A DNA stretch of 64,000 nt. It comes from Poseidonibacter lekithochrous. GTDB lineage: Bacteria; Campylobacterota; Campylobacteria; Campylobacterales; Arcobacteraceae. This document shows, piece by piece, positions 45,072-53,183 of this stretch. A model generated the notes under the pieces. It had not been told where the DNA came from. It saw only the letters and a program-made list of their open reading frames with translations, and did no database searches. Numbering within the stretch: the first letter of the stretch is position 1; every line of letters starts with the position of its first letter. Made by a program: the position numbers and the translations under genes. The stretch covers positions 1,488,001-1,552,000 of the forward strand of contig NZ_CP054052.1 in assembly GCF_013283835.1 (NCBI RefSeq), read 5' to 3'.

Positions 45072-46154
45072 TTATTTACTTTTATTAATTAAAGGTAGTT
45101 TATTTAATAAATCATCACAATATTGCCATTGATCTAAGGTATCTTTCCACTCTTGTGGAATTGCGTCAACACCTTTATAAGCTCCAAGAACCATTCCAAT
45201 TGCAATTGCTCTTGAGGCATTATCTCCCCCAACCATTGCATTTGCTTGAAGAGCTTCTTTTAATCCATTTTCTTTTTGTGCATATTTCAAAATAAAATAA
45301 ACACTTCCAGGAAGAGTGCCCTCTGTAGGACTTGCTTTTCCAACTTTGATTGGTTCACTTCTTCCTATATCCCATAATCTTGCCATACTAGTAATTGCTA
45401 AATCATCTGAAAACTTCTCTTTTGAAAGAGCTGAATTAGGGTCATTTTCTTCTTCATATTTCGCTATTGCTTGTTTTACTTTCTCTTCAAAGAATCCACC
45501 CATTAAAATTGCAACATCTTCTATGGCACTTCTTGGGTCTTCACCTCTTAAAACTCTATGTGTAACTCTAGCAAAAAACTCACCACCACCTAGGGCATGA
45601 ACATCTTTATGTGTGAACATAGCTTTTCGTGCTACATCAACTAATTCATCTTCTGTTTCATAATAAGCATGAGCAGCTACGTGACGAATAGCCATTGCAT
45701 TTGATATTCCACCTAAATATTGTACTTTTGTACCATGTTTTACTTGTGAGTAAGTCTCTTTTGTCATAGTACAAATCCATGAACCCCAACCGTTTTCTAA
45801 TCTATTCATCCAATGAGGTAATAGTTTTGATACTTCAAACTCTCTTGGAGGATTTGAAATCATTGCTAGATGTTCCAAAATTAAAACATTATAATCTCCA
45901 TAATCAGTAGTTCCACCAGCTTTTTTCCCTGGGTGATAGTTTCTTTGACCCCAACCAATTCCATGAGTTTCTCCACCCATCTTCTCCCCAGGACTCATAA
46001 ATTTTTCAATAGCTTTTTCACCATAAGCTAAATGAATCTTTTGTGCATCATATTCATAATGTGAGCCTAAACATAAAGCATCACCAACTAATGCACCAAA
46101 AAATGCACCCTTAATATTTTCTTCTTTTACTGTATCGTTTAATAATTCATTCAT
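45072..46154 (-). CDS. ADP-ribosylglycohydrolase (DraG-like)
   Basis: 360 residues. The fold's metal-binding segments are visible: GAFFGALVGDALCLGSHYEYD, GTTDYGDYNV and the C-terminal GGDNASRAIAIGMVLGAYKG. The family hydrolyses ADP-ribose from proteins or small molecules using two metal ions. No DraT-like transferase or nitrogenase gene is in the window, so the substrate is open. Confidence 0.87.
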   Translation of the reverse strand: MNELLNDTVKEENIKGAFFGALVGDALCLGSHYEYDAQKIHLAYGEKAIEKFMSPGEKMGGETHGIGWGQRNYHPGKKAGGTTDYGDYNVLILEHLAMISNPPREFEVSKLLPHWMNRLENGWGSWICTMTKETYSQVKHGTKVQYLGGISNAMAIRHVAAHAYYETEDELVDVARKAMFTHKDVHALGGGEFFARVTHRVLRGEDPRSAIEDVAILMGGFFEEKVKQAIAKYEEENDPNSALSKEKFSDDLAITSMARLWDIGRSEPIKVGKASPTEGTLPGSVYFILKYAQKENGLKEALQANAMVGGDNASRAIAIGMVLGAYKGVDAIPQEWKDTLDQWQYCDDLLNKLPLINKSK

Positions 46155-46342
46155 AATTTATAACCTATTAATATTTTCATAGATTATATCTTAGGAAAAC
46201 TTATACTAATAGAAAAAATTTATTAAATGGCTGGGTGAAATTCCTCATCCTTGTTTCTTTTTTTACTAAATAAATAACAATTCACTTTTTATTAATCATA
46301 AATGTAATATTATTAAACAAATTATATTCCTAAGGATGCAAC

Positions 46343-46936
46343 ATTTCTACTGCAAAAGAAACTAAAAAAAATTCTATTATAGAAAATTCATTAAAACTTT
46401 TTTCACAAAAAGGTTTTTATAATACTACAATTCCAGACATAGCTAAATCTATGAAAATGAGTGTAGGGAATATGTATAACTATTTTTCTTCAAAAGAAGA
46501 ACTTGCAAAATATGCAATCAAATATTCAACAAATATATTAGCATCTCAATTAAGAGAAATTAACCATATGGAAATTTCTTCAAAAGAAAAAATATTCTTA
46601 TTTGCAAAGATGTATTTTGAAAATGTAAAAAACTCACCTGAAGTAATTGAATACTTTTTAAGAGTATATTTATCAAATAGAGAAGTTTTCAAACAAGGTT
46701 GTGAAGGTTTCTTATGTGTAGGAGAATTCGTAACAGAAGTTATGCTTTTACTTGATGAAGGTGCACAAAATAAAGAGTTCAGAGATCAAGAATTTTTTCC
46801 AGCATTTTCAATGATTATGGGAAGTCTTGGTGGCTTTGCTTTCCTTTCGGGAGAAGCTGTATTAGATAAAGATATTATGGAATACTCAGATGCTATTGCT
46901 GATAATATCTATAGAGCACTAAAGTATGACGAATAA
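46343..46936 (+). CDS. TetR-family regulator with apparent ATT start
   Basis: 197 residues if translation starts at ATT 46343, which is 6 nt after AAGGA (46332-46336). The first in-frame ATG (46451) would remove most of the DNA-binding domain. Upstream codons read TKKNSIIENSLKLFSQKGFY then TTIPDIAKSMKMSVGNMYNYFSSKEEL, a complete TetR helix-turn-helix, and no ATG, GTG, TTG or CTG lies between the in-frame stop at 46331 and 46451. The C-terminal ~140 residues are the ligand/dimer domain. Its end overlaps a hydrogenase sensor-like subunit by 11 bp, so it is translationally linked to it. It probably binds the ATGAATANTCATTCAT sites before both hydrogenase operons (inference). Confidence 0.8.
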   Translation: MSTAKETKKNSIIENSLKLFSQKGFYNTTIPDIAKSMKMSVGNMYNYFSSKEELAKYAIKYSTNILASQLREINHMEISSKEKIFLFAKMYFENVKNSPEVIEYFLRVYLSNREVFKQGCEGFLCVGEFVTEVMLLLDEGAQNKEFRDQEFFPAFSMIMGSLGGFAFLSGEAVLDKDIMEYSDAIADNIYRALKYDE

Positions 46937-47819
46937 TAAAAAACCTACAGTTGTATGGTTTCAGGCAATTACATGTAATGGAAATACTCATTCATTATTA
47001 AGTGCCAACTCTTCAAGATTGGAGCTATTTCTAAATAGCTTTGATCTTATCTATCACCCTTCATTAACTATTGATAAATCCCTAAATGAAATTCTAGAAT
47101 CAAAAGATGAAATAGATTTTTTATTAGTTGAGGGTGCTATTAGTAAAAATAGTGATTTTTTCACCATCTCTGATGAAACAACAAATGTCTTATTAAATAA
47201 ACTTACTTCAAAAGCAAAATATTTAGTAGCTGTTGGTTCATGTGCTTCTTATGGTGGAGTTCATGCTAAGTTTGAACAAAATGATAATGTTGTTGGATTA
47301 GAAGAATCACTAGATAAAAAAAGTACAAAAAATTTAAAACATGAAATTATAAATTTAACGGGTTGTCCAGTACATCCAGAATGGATAATTCAAACTCTTT
47401 TTACTCTTAATAATTTTGGAAAAATGGCTATTGATGAAGAGGGTAGACCAAAAGAATTATATAGTACTCTTGCACATCATGGTTGTACTAGAAATGAATA
47501 CTTTGAATGGAAAATCGAAGGAGCATGGGGAGAAAAAGAGGGCTGTTTATTTTACGACCAAGGCTGTCGTGGTCCTATGACTCATAGTTCTTGTAATAAG
47601 ATATTGTGGAATGATGTAAACTCTAAAACAAGAGCTGGAATGCCTTGTATTGGTTGTACTGAAACAGACTTTCCAAGAGATAATATGTTAGAGACAAAAA
47701 AGAATATTGGTATTCCTTTTGAAGTGCCAACTGGTATATCAAAACGAGCATATTTATCAATTACAGGTGTTGCTAAAACATTTACAATTGATAGACTAAA
47801 TAAGAAATTAATGGATTAA
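46926..47819 (+). CDS. Sensor-type NiFe hydrogenase small subunit
   Basis: 297 residues with no Tat signal or membrane anchor, therefore cytoplasmic. Proximal-cluster motif CNGNTHS has Asn in place of the usual second Cys; the other ligands lie in AVGSCASYGG and TGCPVHPEW. Further cluster ligands: HHGCTRNEYFEW, YDQGCRGPMTHSSCNKILW and PCIGCTETDFP. The CxGN pattern is known from group 2 (cyanobacterial HupS-type) hydrogenases. Between a TetR regulator and a large subunit lacking the maturation tail, it is best read as an H2-sensing HupU/HoxB-like protein; a group 2d soluble enzyme is the alternative. Confidence 0.85.
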   Translation: MTNNKKPTVVWFQAITCNGNTHSLLSANSSRLELFLNSFDLIYHPSLTIDKSLNEILESKDEIDFLLVEGAISKNSDFFTISDETTNVLLNKLTSKAKYLVAVGSCASYGGVHAKFEQNDNVVGLEESLDKKSTKNLKHEIINLTGCPVHPEWIIQTLFTLNNFGKMAIDEEGRPKELYSTLAHHGCTRNEYFEWKIEGAWGEKEGCLFYDQGCRGPMTHSSCNKILWNDVNSKTRAGMPCIGCTETDFPRDNMLETKKNIGIPFEVPTGISKRAYLSITGVAKTFTIDRLNKKLMD

Positions 47820-47821
47820 AA

Positions 47822-49174
47822 TTGAAAACAGTTGAAATAGTAGAAAGAATCGAAGGGGAAGCAAAACTAAATTGCTCTTGGGATAATAATGTAATTAGTG
47901 ATGCTAGAATTGATTTTCTTAATTTCAGAGGTTTTGAATTTATACTAGAAGGAAAAGCTCCTTTAGATGCTTTGGTTTATACTCCAAGAATCTGTGGTAT
48001 TTGTGGGCAAGCTCATCTTAAAGCTACTGTTGATGCATTAGAGAATATATATGAAAACATCAATGAAAAACTAGAAGTAACTCCTAAAGCAAAACTGCTT
48101 CGAGAAATAGGTCTAAATATTGAAATAATTGATTCTCATATCAAATGGTTTTATATGTTTATTCTTCCTGATATTATAAAACTAAAGCAGAATGATTTAG
48201 GTATTTATCAACCGCTAAAGGGAAGTAGATGGCTTGGAGCTTCAAAGACTGCAAGTGAAACTATTAAGTCTTTAGCGATTTTAGGAGGACAATGGCCTCA
48301 TACTTCATATATGATTCCAGGTGGTGTTGTAACTGATCCTACTTTATTAGACTTATCTTCTATGATGAATTATATTGATACTGCTGTAATGTTCTTTGAA
48401 AAAAGTGTAGCAGGTGTTTCTTTTGATAAGTATCTAGACTTTGATAGTAGGGATGATTTGAATATCCTAAGTGGTGATATGAAGTATTTTACTAACTTAG
48501 CATTTGAAAACTCTTTCCAAAAAATAGGAACTAGCCATAATAGATTTATTGCTTTAGGGGAATCTTCTTTATTTAAAACTGGAAAAATAAGACAAAGAGC
48601 AATTAACAAACTTGATTTATCAAAGGTAAGAGAGTTTACTGAACAAACATTTACTATTGAAGATAGGGCAAATCCAAAAAAACATACTTGGTCAAAAGCT
48701 GTTTGTTATGATAATAATTTCTATGAAACAGGTCCACTAGCTAGAGCTATGATTGGAAATAAACCTTTTATAAAAGAGTTACATAAGTCATTTAAAGACT
48801 CAGTTTTCACAAGAGTTATGGCTAGAATGGACGAATTAGCTCATTTATTAGATAATACAAAATCACTAATAAAACAAGTAGATATCTCAGAAGAATCATA
48901 TATTAAACCCAAAATAAATCTAAAAGATATTGATTCAGCTAAAGCTACATCAGTTGTAGAGGCCTGTAGAGGCTCACTTTATCATGATATAGAGATTGAA
49001 AAAGGTAAAATCAAAAAATACGATGTAATCACTCCAACTGTTTGGAATCTAGGACCTTCACATAAAGAACAAAAAGGAATTGCTCAAAAAGCTATTATTG
49101 GATCAAAATCACTTGATATTGCAAAAATAGTACTGAGAAGTTTTGATGTATGTTCTGTTTGTACCACTCACTAA
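47822..49174 (+). CDS. Sensor-type NiFe hydrogenase large subunit
   Basis: 450 residues from a TTG start (47822); GGA lies 7 nt upstream, a weak site. NiFe-ligand motifs are RICGICGQAH near the N-terminus and DVCSVCTTH at the very end. The protein stops at that His, so the C-terminal peptide that maturation proteases remove from catalytic large subunits is absent. That is characteristic of H2-sensing hydrogenases (HupV, HoxC). RIEGEAK replaces the catalytic-type TRIEGH sequence. Three bases separate it from the small subunit gene. It probably forms a cytoplasmic heterodimer with it. Confidence 0.87.
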   Translation: MKTVEIVERIEGEAKLNCSWDNNVISDARIDFLNFRGFEFILEGKAPLDALVYTPRICGICGQAHLKATVDALENIYENINEKLEVTPKAKLLREIGLNIEIIDSHIKWFYMFILPDIIKLKQNDLGIYQPLKGSRWLGASKTASETIKSLAILGGQWPHTSYMIPGGVVTDPTLLDLSSMMNYIDTAVMFFEKSVAGVSFDKYLDFDSRDDLNILSGDMKYFTNLAFENSFQKIGTSHNRFIALGESSLFKTGKIRQRAINKLDLSKVREFTEQTFTIEDRANPKKHTWSKAVCYDNNFYETGPLARAMIGNKPFIKELHKSFKDSVFTRVMARMDELAHLLDNTKSLIKQVDISEESYIKPKINLKDIDSAKATSVVEACRGSLYHDIEIEKGKIKKYDVITPTVWNLGPSHKEQKGIAQKAIIGSKSLDIAKIVLRSFDVCSVCTTH

Positions 49175-49201
49175 TTAACAAAAACTGTTACTTTTTTAAA
49201 C

Positions 49202-49256
49202 ACTAAGCAAAATTAACTTAAATAATTATATTGTTATATCTTTAATTTTGCTTAGT
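49202..49256. repeat. Inverted repeat after the sensor hydrogenase genes
   Basis: ACTAAGCAAAATTAA (49202-49216) and TTAATTTTGCTTAGT (49242-49256) are perfect 15-bp arms around a 25-nt A/T-rich centre. It may end the sensor transcript, but there is no T tract after it, and the large loop suggests a DNA site instead. Confidence 0.5.
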
Positions 49257-49263
49257 CTGATAT

Positions 49264-49281
49264 ATGAATATTCATTCGTAA
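49264..49281. promoter_or_regulatory. Distal hydrogenase operator A
   Basis: ATGAATATTCATTCGTAA fits the inverted-repeat pattern ATGAAT-N4-ATTCAT with two changes in the right arm. It lies about 160-180 bp before hydA1. The same element occurs upstream of hydA2. Confidence 0.55.
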
Positions 49282-49325
49282 AATACCATCGTTTCGAAAC
49301 TCCTTTTCTTAATAACAAAAAACCT

Positions 49326-49376
49326 CATTCTTAAAGCTATTTTAATGCTATTTAAGCTTAAAGATATTTAAGAATG
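49326..49376. repeat. Nested inverted repeats in the hydA1 upstream region
   Basis: CATTCTTAAA (49326-49335) and TTTAAGAATG (49367-49376) are perfect arms. Between them lies the 12-bp palindrome TTTAAGCTTAAA (49351-49362). Another palindrome, GTTTCGAAAC, is at 49291-49300. Their role is unknown. Confidence 0.4.
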
Positions 49377-49400
49377 GCGTAAGTTTACACTTGTTAAGTT

Positions 49401-49428
49401 ACGAATGAGTAAATGAATATTCATTTTT
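49401..49428. promoter_or_regulatory. Proximal hydrogenase operator B
   Basis: The palindrome AAATGAATATTCATTT (49411-49426) lies between a half-site ACGAATGAG (49401-49409) and the hydA1 ribosome site, 16 bp before the start codon. A protein bound here would block transcription or ribosome access. Confidence 0.6.
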
Positions 49429-49442
49429 TAAAGGGAGAGTGT

Positions 49443-50675
49443 ATGATTGATTCTGCGGAAATGGTAAAAAAAGTTTTTACCCAAAAATCTGGAAGAGTTG
49501 AAACAAATAAGGGTGATGAGTATTACAACGAATTATTTGATTCAGCAAAAGAGCGACTGTCGTCTTTAAGAGCACAAGAGCCACTTAAAGATATTGATTT
49601 AATGGACGTTATTGATAGTGAAGGTGTAAATAGAAGAGATTTCATGAAGTGGGTTAGTGCTACAACTGCCACACTTATGTTACCTCCTATGTTTGCTCCT
49701 TTAGTTGCAGAAGCAACTGAGCTTATGAATAGAGTACCTGTAATTTGGATTGAGTTACAAGATTGTGCTGGTAACTCAGAAGCATTATTAAGATCAGCTG
49801 CTCCAACAGTTGATGATTTATTATTTGATGTTTTATCTTTAGAGTTCCATGAAGCTCTACAAGCAGCAGCGGGACACGATGCTGATAGACAACTTGAAGA
49901 AGCTGTTCATCATTTCAAAGGAGATTACTTATTATTTGTTGAGGGTGCAATTCCTATGGCAAATGAGGGTAGATACGGAACTATTGGTGCATCTGGTGAA
50001 ACATTCCATGATCACTTACAAAGAATGGCTAAAGATTCTGCTGCTGTTGTTGCAGTTGGAACATGTGCTACATTTGGTGGAGTTCCAGCAGCCGCTCCAA
50101 ACCCAACTGGTGCAGTTGGAGTTATGGATTTAGTAAAAGGGAAACCAATTATTAATATTCCTGCCTGTCCTGCAAACCCAGCTAATATGGTTGGAGTTGT
50201 ATTACATTATGTATTAACTGGTCAAGTTCCTGAATTAGATTCACTTCTTAGACCTAAGTTTGCATTTGGATATAGAATCCATGATAACTGTGAAAGAAGA
50301 GCTCACTTTGATGCTGGTGAATTTGTAGAAGAGTGGGGAGATATTGGAGCTGAAAATAACTGGTGTTTATACAAAGTTGGTTGTAAAGGACCAATGACGT
50401 TTAATAACTGTTCAATTGTACGATATAACGAAGGAACAAACTGGCCTGTTGGTGTTGGTCGTGGTTGTATTGGTTGTTCTGAACCAGACTTCTGGGATAA
50501 ATATGCTTATGAGAGACCAATGGCAAATGCAAATATAAAAGCACCTACTGGTGGAGTTGAAAAAACTGTTGATGAATTCGGTCTTGGATTGTTAACTGCA
50601 ACAACTGTAGGTATTGGTGTTCATGCAATTGGTAGTGCAATTGCTGGTAAAAAATCAGATGAGGGAGAAGAGTAA
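49443..50675 (+). CDS. hydA: NiFe hydrogenase small subunit HydA1 (variant proximal cluster)
   Basis: 410 residues from ATG 49443 (site AAGGGAGAG); an in-frame ATG at 49413 lies within the operator and lacks a site. A long N-region precedes the Tat motif NRRDFMKW and hydrophobic stretch, so the protein is exported folded. The proximal motif is QDCAGNSEALL: Asn replaces the second Cys of the canonical CTGC seen in HydA2. Other ligands are normal: GTCATFGG, PACPANP, HDNCERRAHFD, WCLYKVGCKGPMTFNNC and GCIGCSEPDFW. A C-terminal hydrophobic helix (LLTATTVGIGVHAIGSAIA) anchors it in the membrane next to the cytochrome b subunit. It passes electrons from the NiFe site to HydC1. Confidence 0.93.
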   Translation: MIDSAEMVKKVFTQKSGRVETNKGDEYYNELFDSAKERLSSLRAQEPLKDIDLMDVIDSEGVNRRDFMKWVSATTATLMLPPMFAPLVAEATELMNRVPVIWIELQDCAGNSEALLRSAAPTVDDLLFDVLSLEFHEALQAAAGHDADRQLEEAVHHFKGDYLLFVEGAIPMANEGRYGTIGASGETFHDHLQRMAKDSAAVVAVGTCATFGGVPAAAPNPTGAVGVMDLVKGKPIINIPACPANPANMVGVVLHYVLTGQVPELDSLLRPKFAFGYRIHDNCERRAHFDAGEFVEEWGDIGAENNWCLYKVGCKGPMTFNNCSIVRYNEGTNWPVGVGRGCIGCSEPDFWDKYAYERPMANANIKAPTGGVEKTVDEFGLGLLTATTVGIGVHAIGSAIAGKKSDEGEE

Positions 50676-50677
50676 TA

Positions 50678-52420
50678 ATGGCAAAAAAACACTTAGTAAT
50701 TGATCCAATTACAAGAATTGAAGGACATCTTAGAATTGAGGCAATCATAGATGAAAACAATGTTGTAACTGATGCTTATTCATCTTCTACTATGTTTAGA
50801 GGAATTGAAGAAATTTTAAAAGGAAGAGACCCTAGAGATTGTGGTTTACTTGCTATGAGAATTTGTGGAGTTTGTACAGGTACTCACTACCAAAGATCAA
50901 TCGAAGCAGTTGAACATGCGTTTAATGTAACTATTCCAAAGAATGCTAGACTTGTTAGAAACTTAGTACAAGGGGCATTATATTTACATGACCATATTGT
51001 ACATTTCTACCATTTACATGCGCTTGACTGGGTTGATATTACAGAAGCTTTAAAAGCAGATCCCAAGAAAACAGTATCAGAAGCACAAAAATGGGCTGGA
51101 TTATCTGGAAATAGACCTTGGAATGCAAGTGAAGATGTATATGCCACAGTTCAAGAGAGAGTTACAAGATATGTAAAACAAGGAAGACTTGGAATTTTTG
51201 GTAATGCTTACTGGGGTTCAAAAGGTTTTAAACTTACTCCTGAGCAAAACTTAATTGGTTTATCTCACTATTTAGATGCCTTAGAAATCCAAAGAGAACT
51301 TGGAAAAATGATGGCAATCTTTGGTGGTAAAAATCCACATCCACAATCATTTGTTGTTGGTGGTGTAACTTGTGTTCAAGATATTAAAAACCCTGCAAGA
51401 ATTGCTGAGTTTAAACAAATTCTTAAAAAAGGTAGAGAGTTTACTAAAATGGCTTATTTACCTGATGTTTACATGGCTGGTACTATGTATGCTGATGAAG
51501 CATTAGAAGGAATTGGTGGAGGTTTAGGTAACTTCATGACTTTTGGTGACTTTAACCAAGATGATTTACCATTCTATGAATCTTCAAAATTATTCCCTTC
51601 TGGAATTGTTATGAACAAAGATTTATCTAAAGTTTACGAAGTTGACCAAACAAAAATTACAGAAGATGTAACTCATGCTTGGTACGAAGGTGAAACTAAT
51701 CTACATCCATACGAAGGTGAAACAAAACCTAACTATACTGGATTTGGTAAAAATGAAAATAATATCGCTTACTTAGATACTGAAAACAAATACTCTTGGA
51801 TTAAATCACCATTATATGATGATGAAAGAATGGAAGTTGGACCACTTGCAAGAATGATTGTTGGAGTTGCAAAAGGAGATGAAAGAATCTCTAAATATGT
51901 AACTACATTCTTAAAACAAGGTAACTTACCAACAAAAGTATTATTCTCAACAGTAGGTAGAACTGCAGCACGTGCAATTGAAACTGAACTTATGGCTGAT
52001 GTTATGATGGAATGGGTAGATGAATTAGCAGCAAATGTTGCAAATGGTGATTTATCAACTTGGACTGAATTTGACTTTGATACAGTATCTGCTGATGCTG
52101 AAGGTTTTGGTATGGCTGAAGCACCAAGAGGTGGATTAGGTCACTGGATTAAAATCAAAGACGGAAAAGTAGCAAACTATCAAGCAGTTGTTCCATCAAC
52201 ATGGAATGCGGCACCTAGAGATTATAAAGGAAGATTAGGAGCTTATGAAGCTTCATTAGTTGGAACAAAAGTTGCAAATCCTGATCAACCACTTGAAATT
52301 TTAAGAACAGTACATAGTTTTGATCCTTGTATTGCTTGTGCGGTACATATTATTGATACAAATGGTAAAGAATTAGGTGTTTACAAAGTAGACCCTATTG
52401 GAGGAACTAGCCGTGCCTAA
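50678..52420 (+). CDS. hydB: NiFe hydrogenase large subunit HydB1
   Basis: 580 residues. It holds the NiFe site that oxidises H2. Signatures: IDPITRIEGHLRIEA, RICGVCTGTHY (first Cys pair) and DPCIACAVH (second pair), followed by a C-terminal tail IIDTNGKELGVYKVDPIGG that the HydD protease should remove after His. Exported together with HydA1. Its ATG follows the hydA1 stop by 3 nt. Confidence 0.96.
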   Translation: MAKKHLVIDPITRIEGHLRIEAIIDENNVVTDAYSSSTMFRGIEEILKGRDPRDCGLLAMRICGVCTGTHYQRSIEAVEHAFNVTIPKNARLVRNLVQGALYLHDHIVHFYHLHALDWVDITEALKADPKKTVSEAQKWAGLSGNRPWNASEDVYATVQERVTRYVKQGRLGIFGNAYWGSKGFKLTPEQNLIGLSHYLDALEIQRELGKMMAIFGGKNPHPQSFVVGGVTCVQDIKNPARIAEFKQILKKGREFTKMAYLPDVYMAGTMYADEALEGIGGGLGNFMTFGDFNQDDLPFYESSKLFPSGIVMNKDLSKVYEVDQTKITEDVTHAWYEGETNLHPYEGETKPNYTGFGKNENNIAYLDTENKYSWIKSPLYDDERMEVGPLARMIVGVAKGDERISKYVTTFLKQGNLPTKVLFSTVGRTAARAIETELMADVMMEWVDELAANVANGDLSTWTEFDFDTVSADAEGFGMAEAPRGGLGHWIKIKDGKVANYQAVVPSTWNAAPRDYKGRLGAYEASLVGTKVANPDQPLEILRTVHSFDPCIACAVHIIDTNGKELGVYKVDPIGGTSRA

Positions 52421-53141
52421 TATGAAACGGGTTGAGAGAATGACTCCAATCATGCGAACGATTCACTGGATGAATGCGCTTTGTATGATTGTTGCAGTTG
52501 CAACCGGTTTATATATTGGTTATCCATATTACCAAACTCTTATTGCTGATCCTGCTGTGGATAAGTATGTAATGGCTTGGAATAGATGGGGACATTTTAT
52601 TGCTGCGATTATTTTTGATGTTACAGCAATTTTAATTGGTTATTTATATCTTTTCTCTAGATTTGAAAAACCATATAAAAAAGTTTTACCAACTAAGAAA
52701 AACTTCATTGAGTTTTGTGAAGTTTTCTTTAACTTAGTTACGTTTAACAGAAGAAAGAAATTTGATTCGACGCATAGTGATAGTTATAATGTAATGTTTT
52801 TTACATTGTTTCATATTCTATTAATATTTATGCTTTTAACTGGATTACAATTATATGTTCATGGATTAGCTTCTGGACACAGTTCAATTGGTGCTTGGTG
52901 GCCATGGATGTTGCATTTTGCAACTGACTGGACATTATATGTATTTGGTGGAAATATGGGTGTTAGAATTGCCCATCATACTGCTATGTACTTAATCTTA
53001 ATGTGGGTTATGTCTCATATTTATTACCAAATCTGGAGAACAATTTTCTGGAGAGAAGGTGATATTGGTATTGTATTTAGTGGACATAAGTTTGTTAAAG
53101 ACGAAAACAAAGATAAAGAAAAAGACGAAGAAAATAAATAA
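52413..53141 (+). CDS. hydC: Hydrogenase cytochrome b subunit HydC1
   Basis: 242 residues from GTG 52413, 8 nt after GGAGG and overlapping the hydB1 stop by 8 bp; ATG 52422 is the alternative but is too far from the site. Four membrane helices with His residues placed for two b haems: RTIHWMNALCM, WGHFIAAIIFDV, FTLFHILLIFMLLTGLQLYVHG and AHHTAMYLILMWVMSHIYYQ. It takes electrons from HydA1 to the quinone pool. The C-terminus is highly charged (KDENKDKEKDEE). Confidence 0.92.
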   Translation: MPNMKRVERMTPIMRTIHWMNALCMIVAVATGLYIGYPYYQTLIADPAVDKYVMAWNRWGHFIAAIIFDVTAILIGYLYLFSRFEKPYKKVLPTKKNFIEFCEVFFNLVTFNRRKKFDSTHSDSYNVMFFTLFHILLIFMLLTGLQLYVHGLASGHSSIGAWWPWMLHFATDWTLYVFGGNMGVRIAHHTAMYLILMWVMSHIYYQIWRTIFWREGDIGIVFSGHKFVKDENKDKEKDEENK

Positions 53142-53183
53142 TATCAACAGAGGCTTTATGCCTCTTTGATTTTGGAGTGGATT

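Noticed and set aside
45719-45740. Further TTGTAC motifs
   Set aside because: They lie inside the DraG-like coding sequence and are not spaced like the acnB sites.
46204-46260. Possible structured RNA upstream of the TetR gene (GGGTGA...TCATCC)
   Set aside because: Pairing is short with a weak G-T contact and no surrounding conserved fold.
46336-46365. ATG 46336 as start of the TetR gene
   Set aside because: It is in another frame and meets a stop after nine codons.
49413-49442. ATG 49413 as the start of hydA1
   Set aside because: It lies inside the palindromic operator with no ribosome site; ATG 49443 follows AAGGGAGAG.
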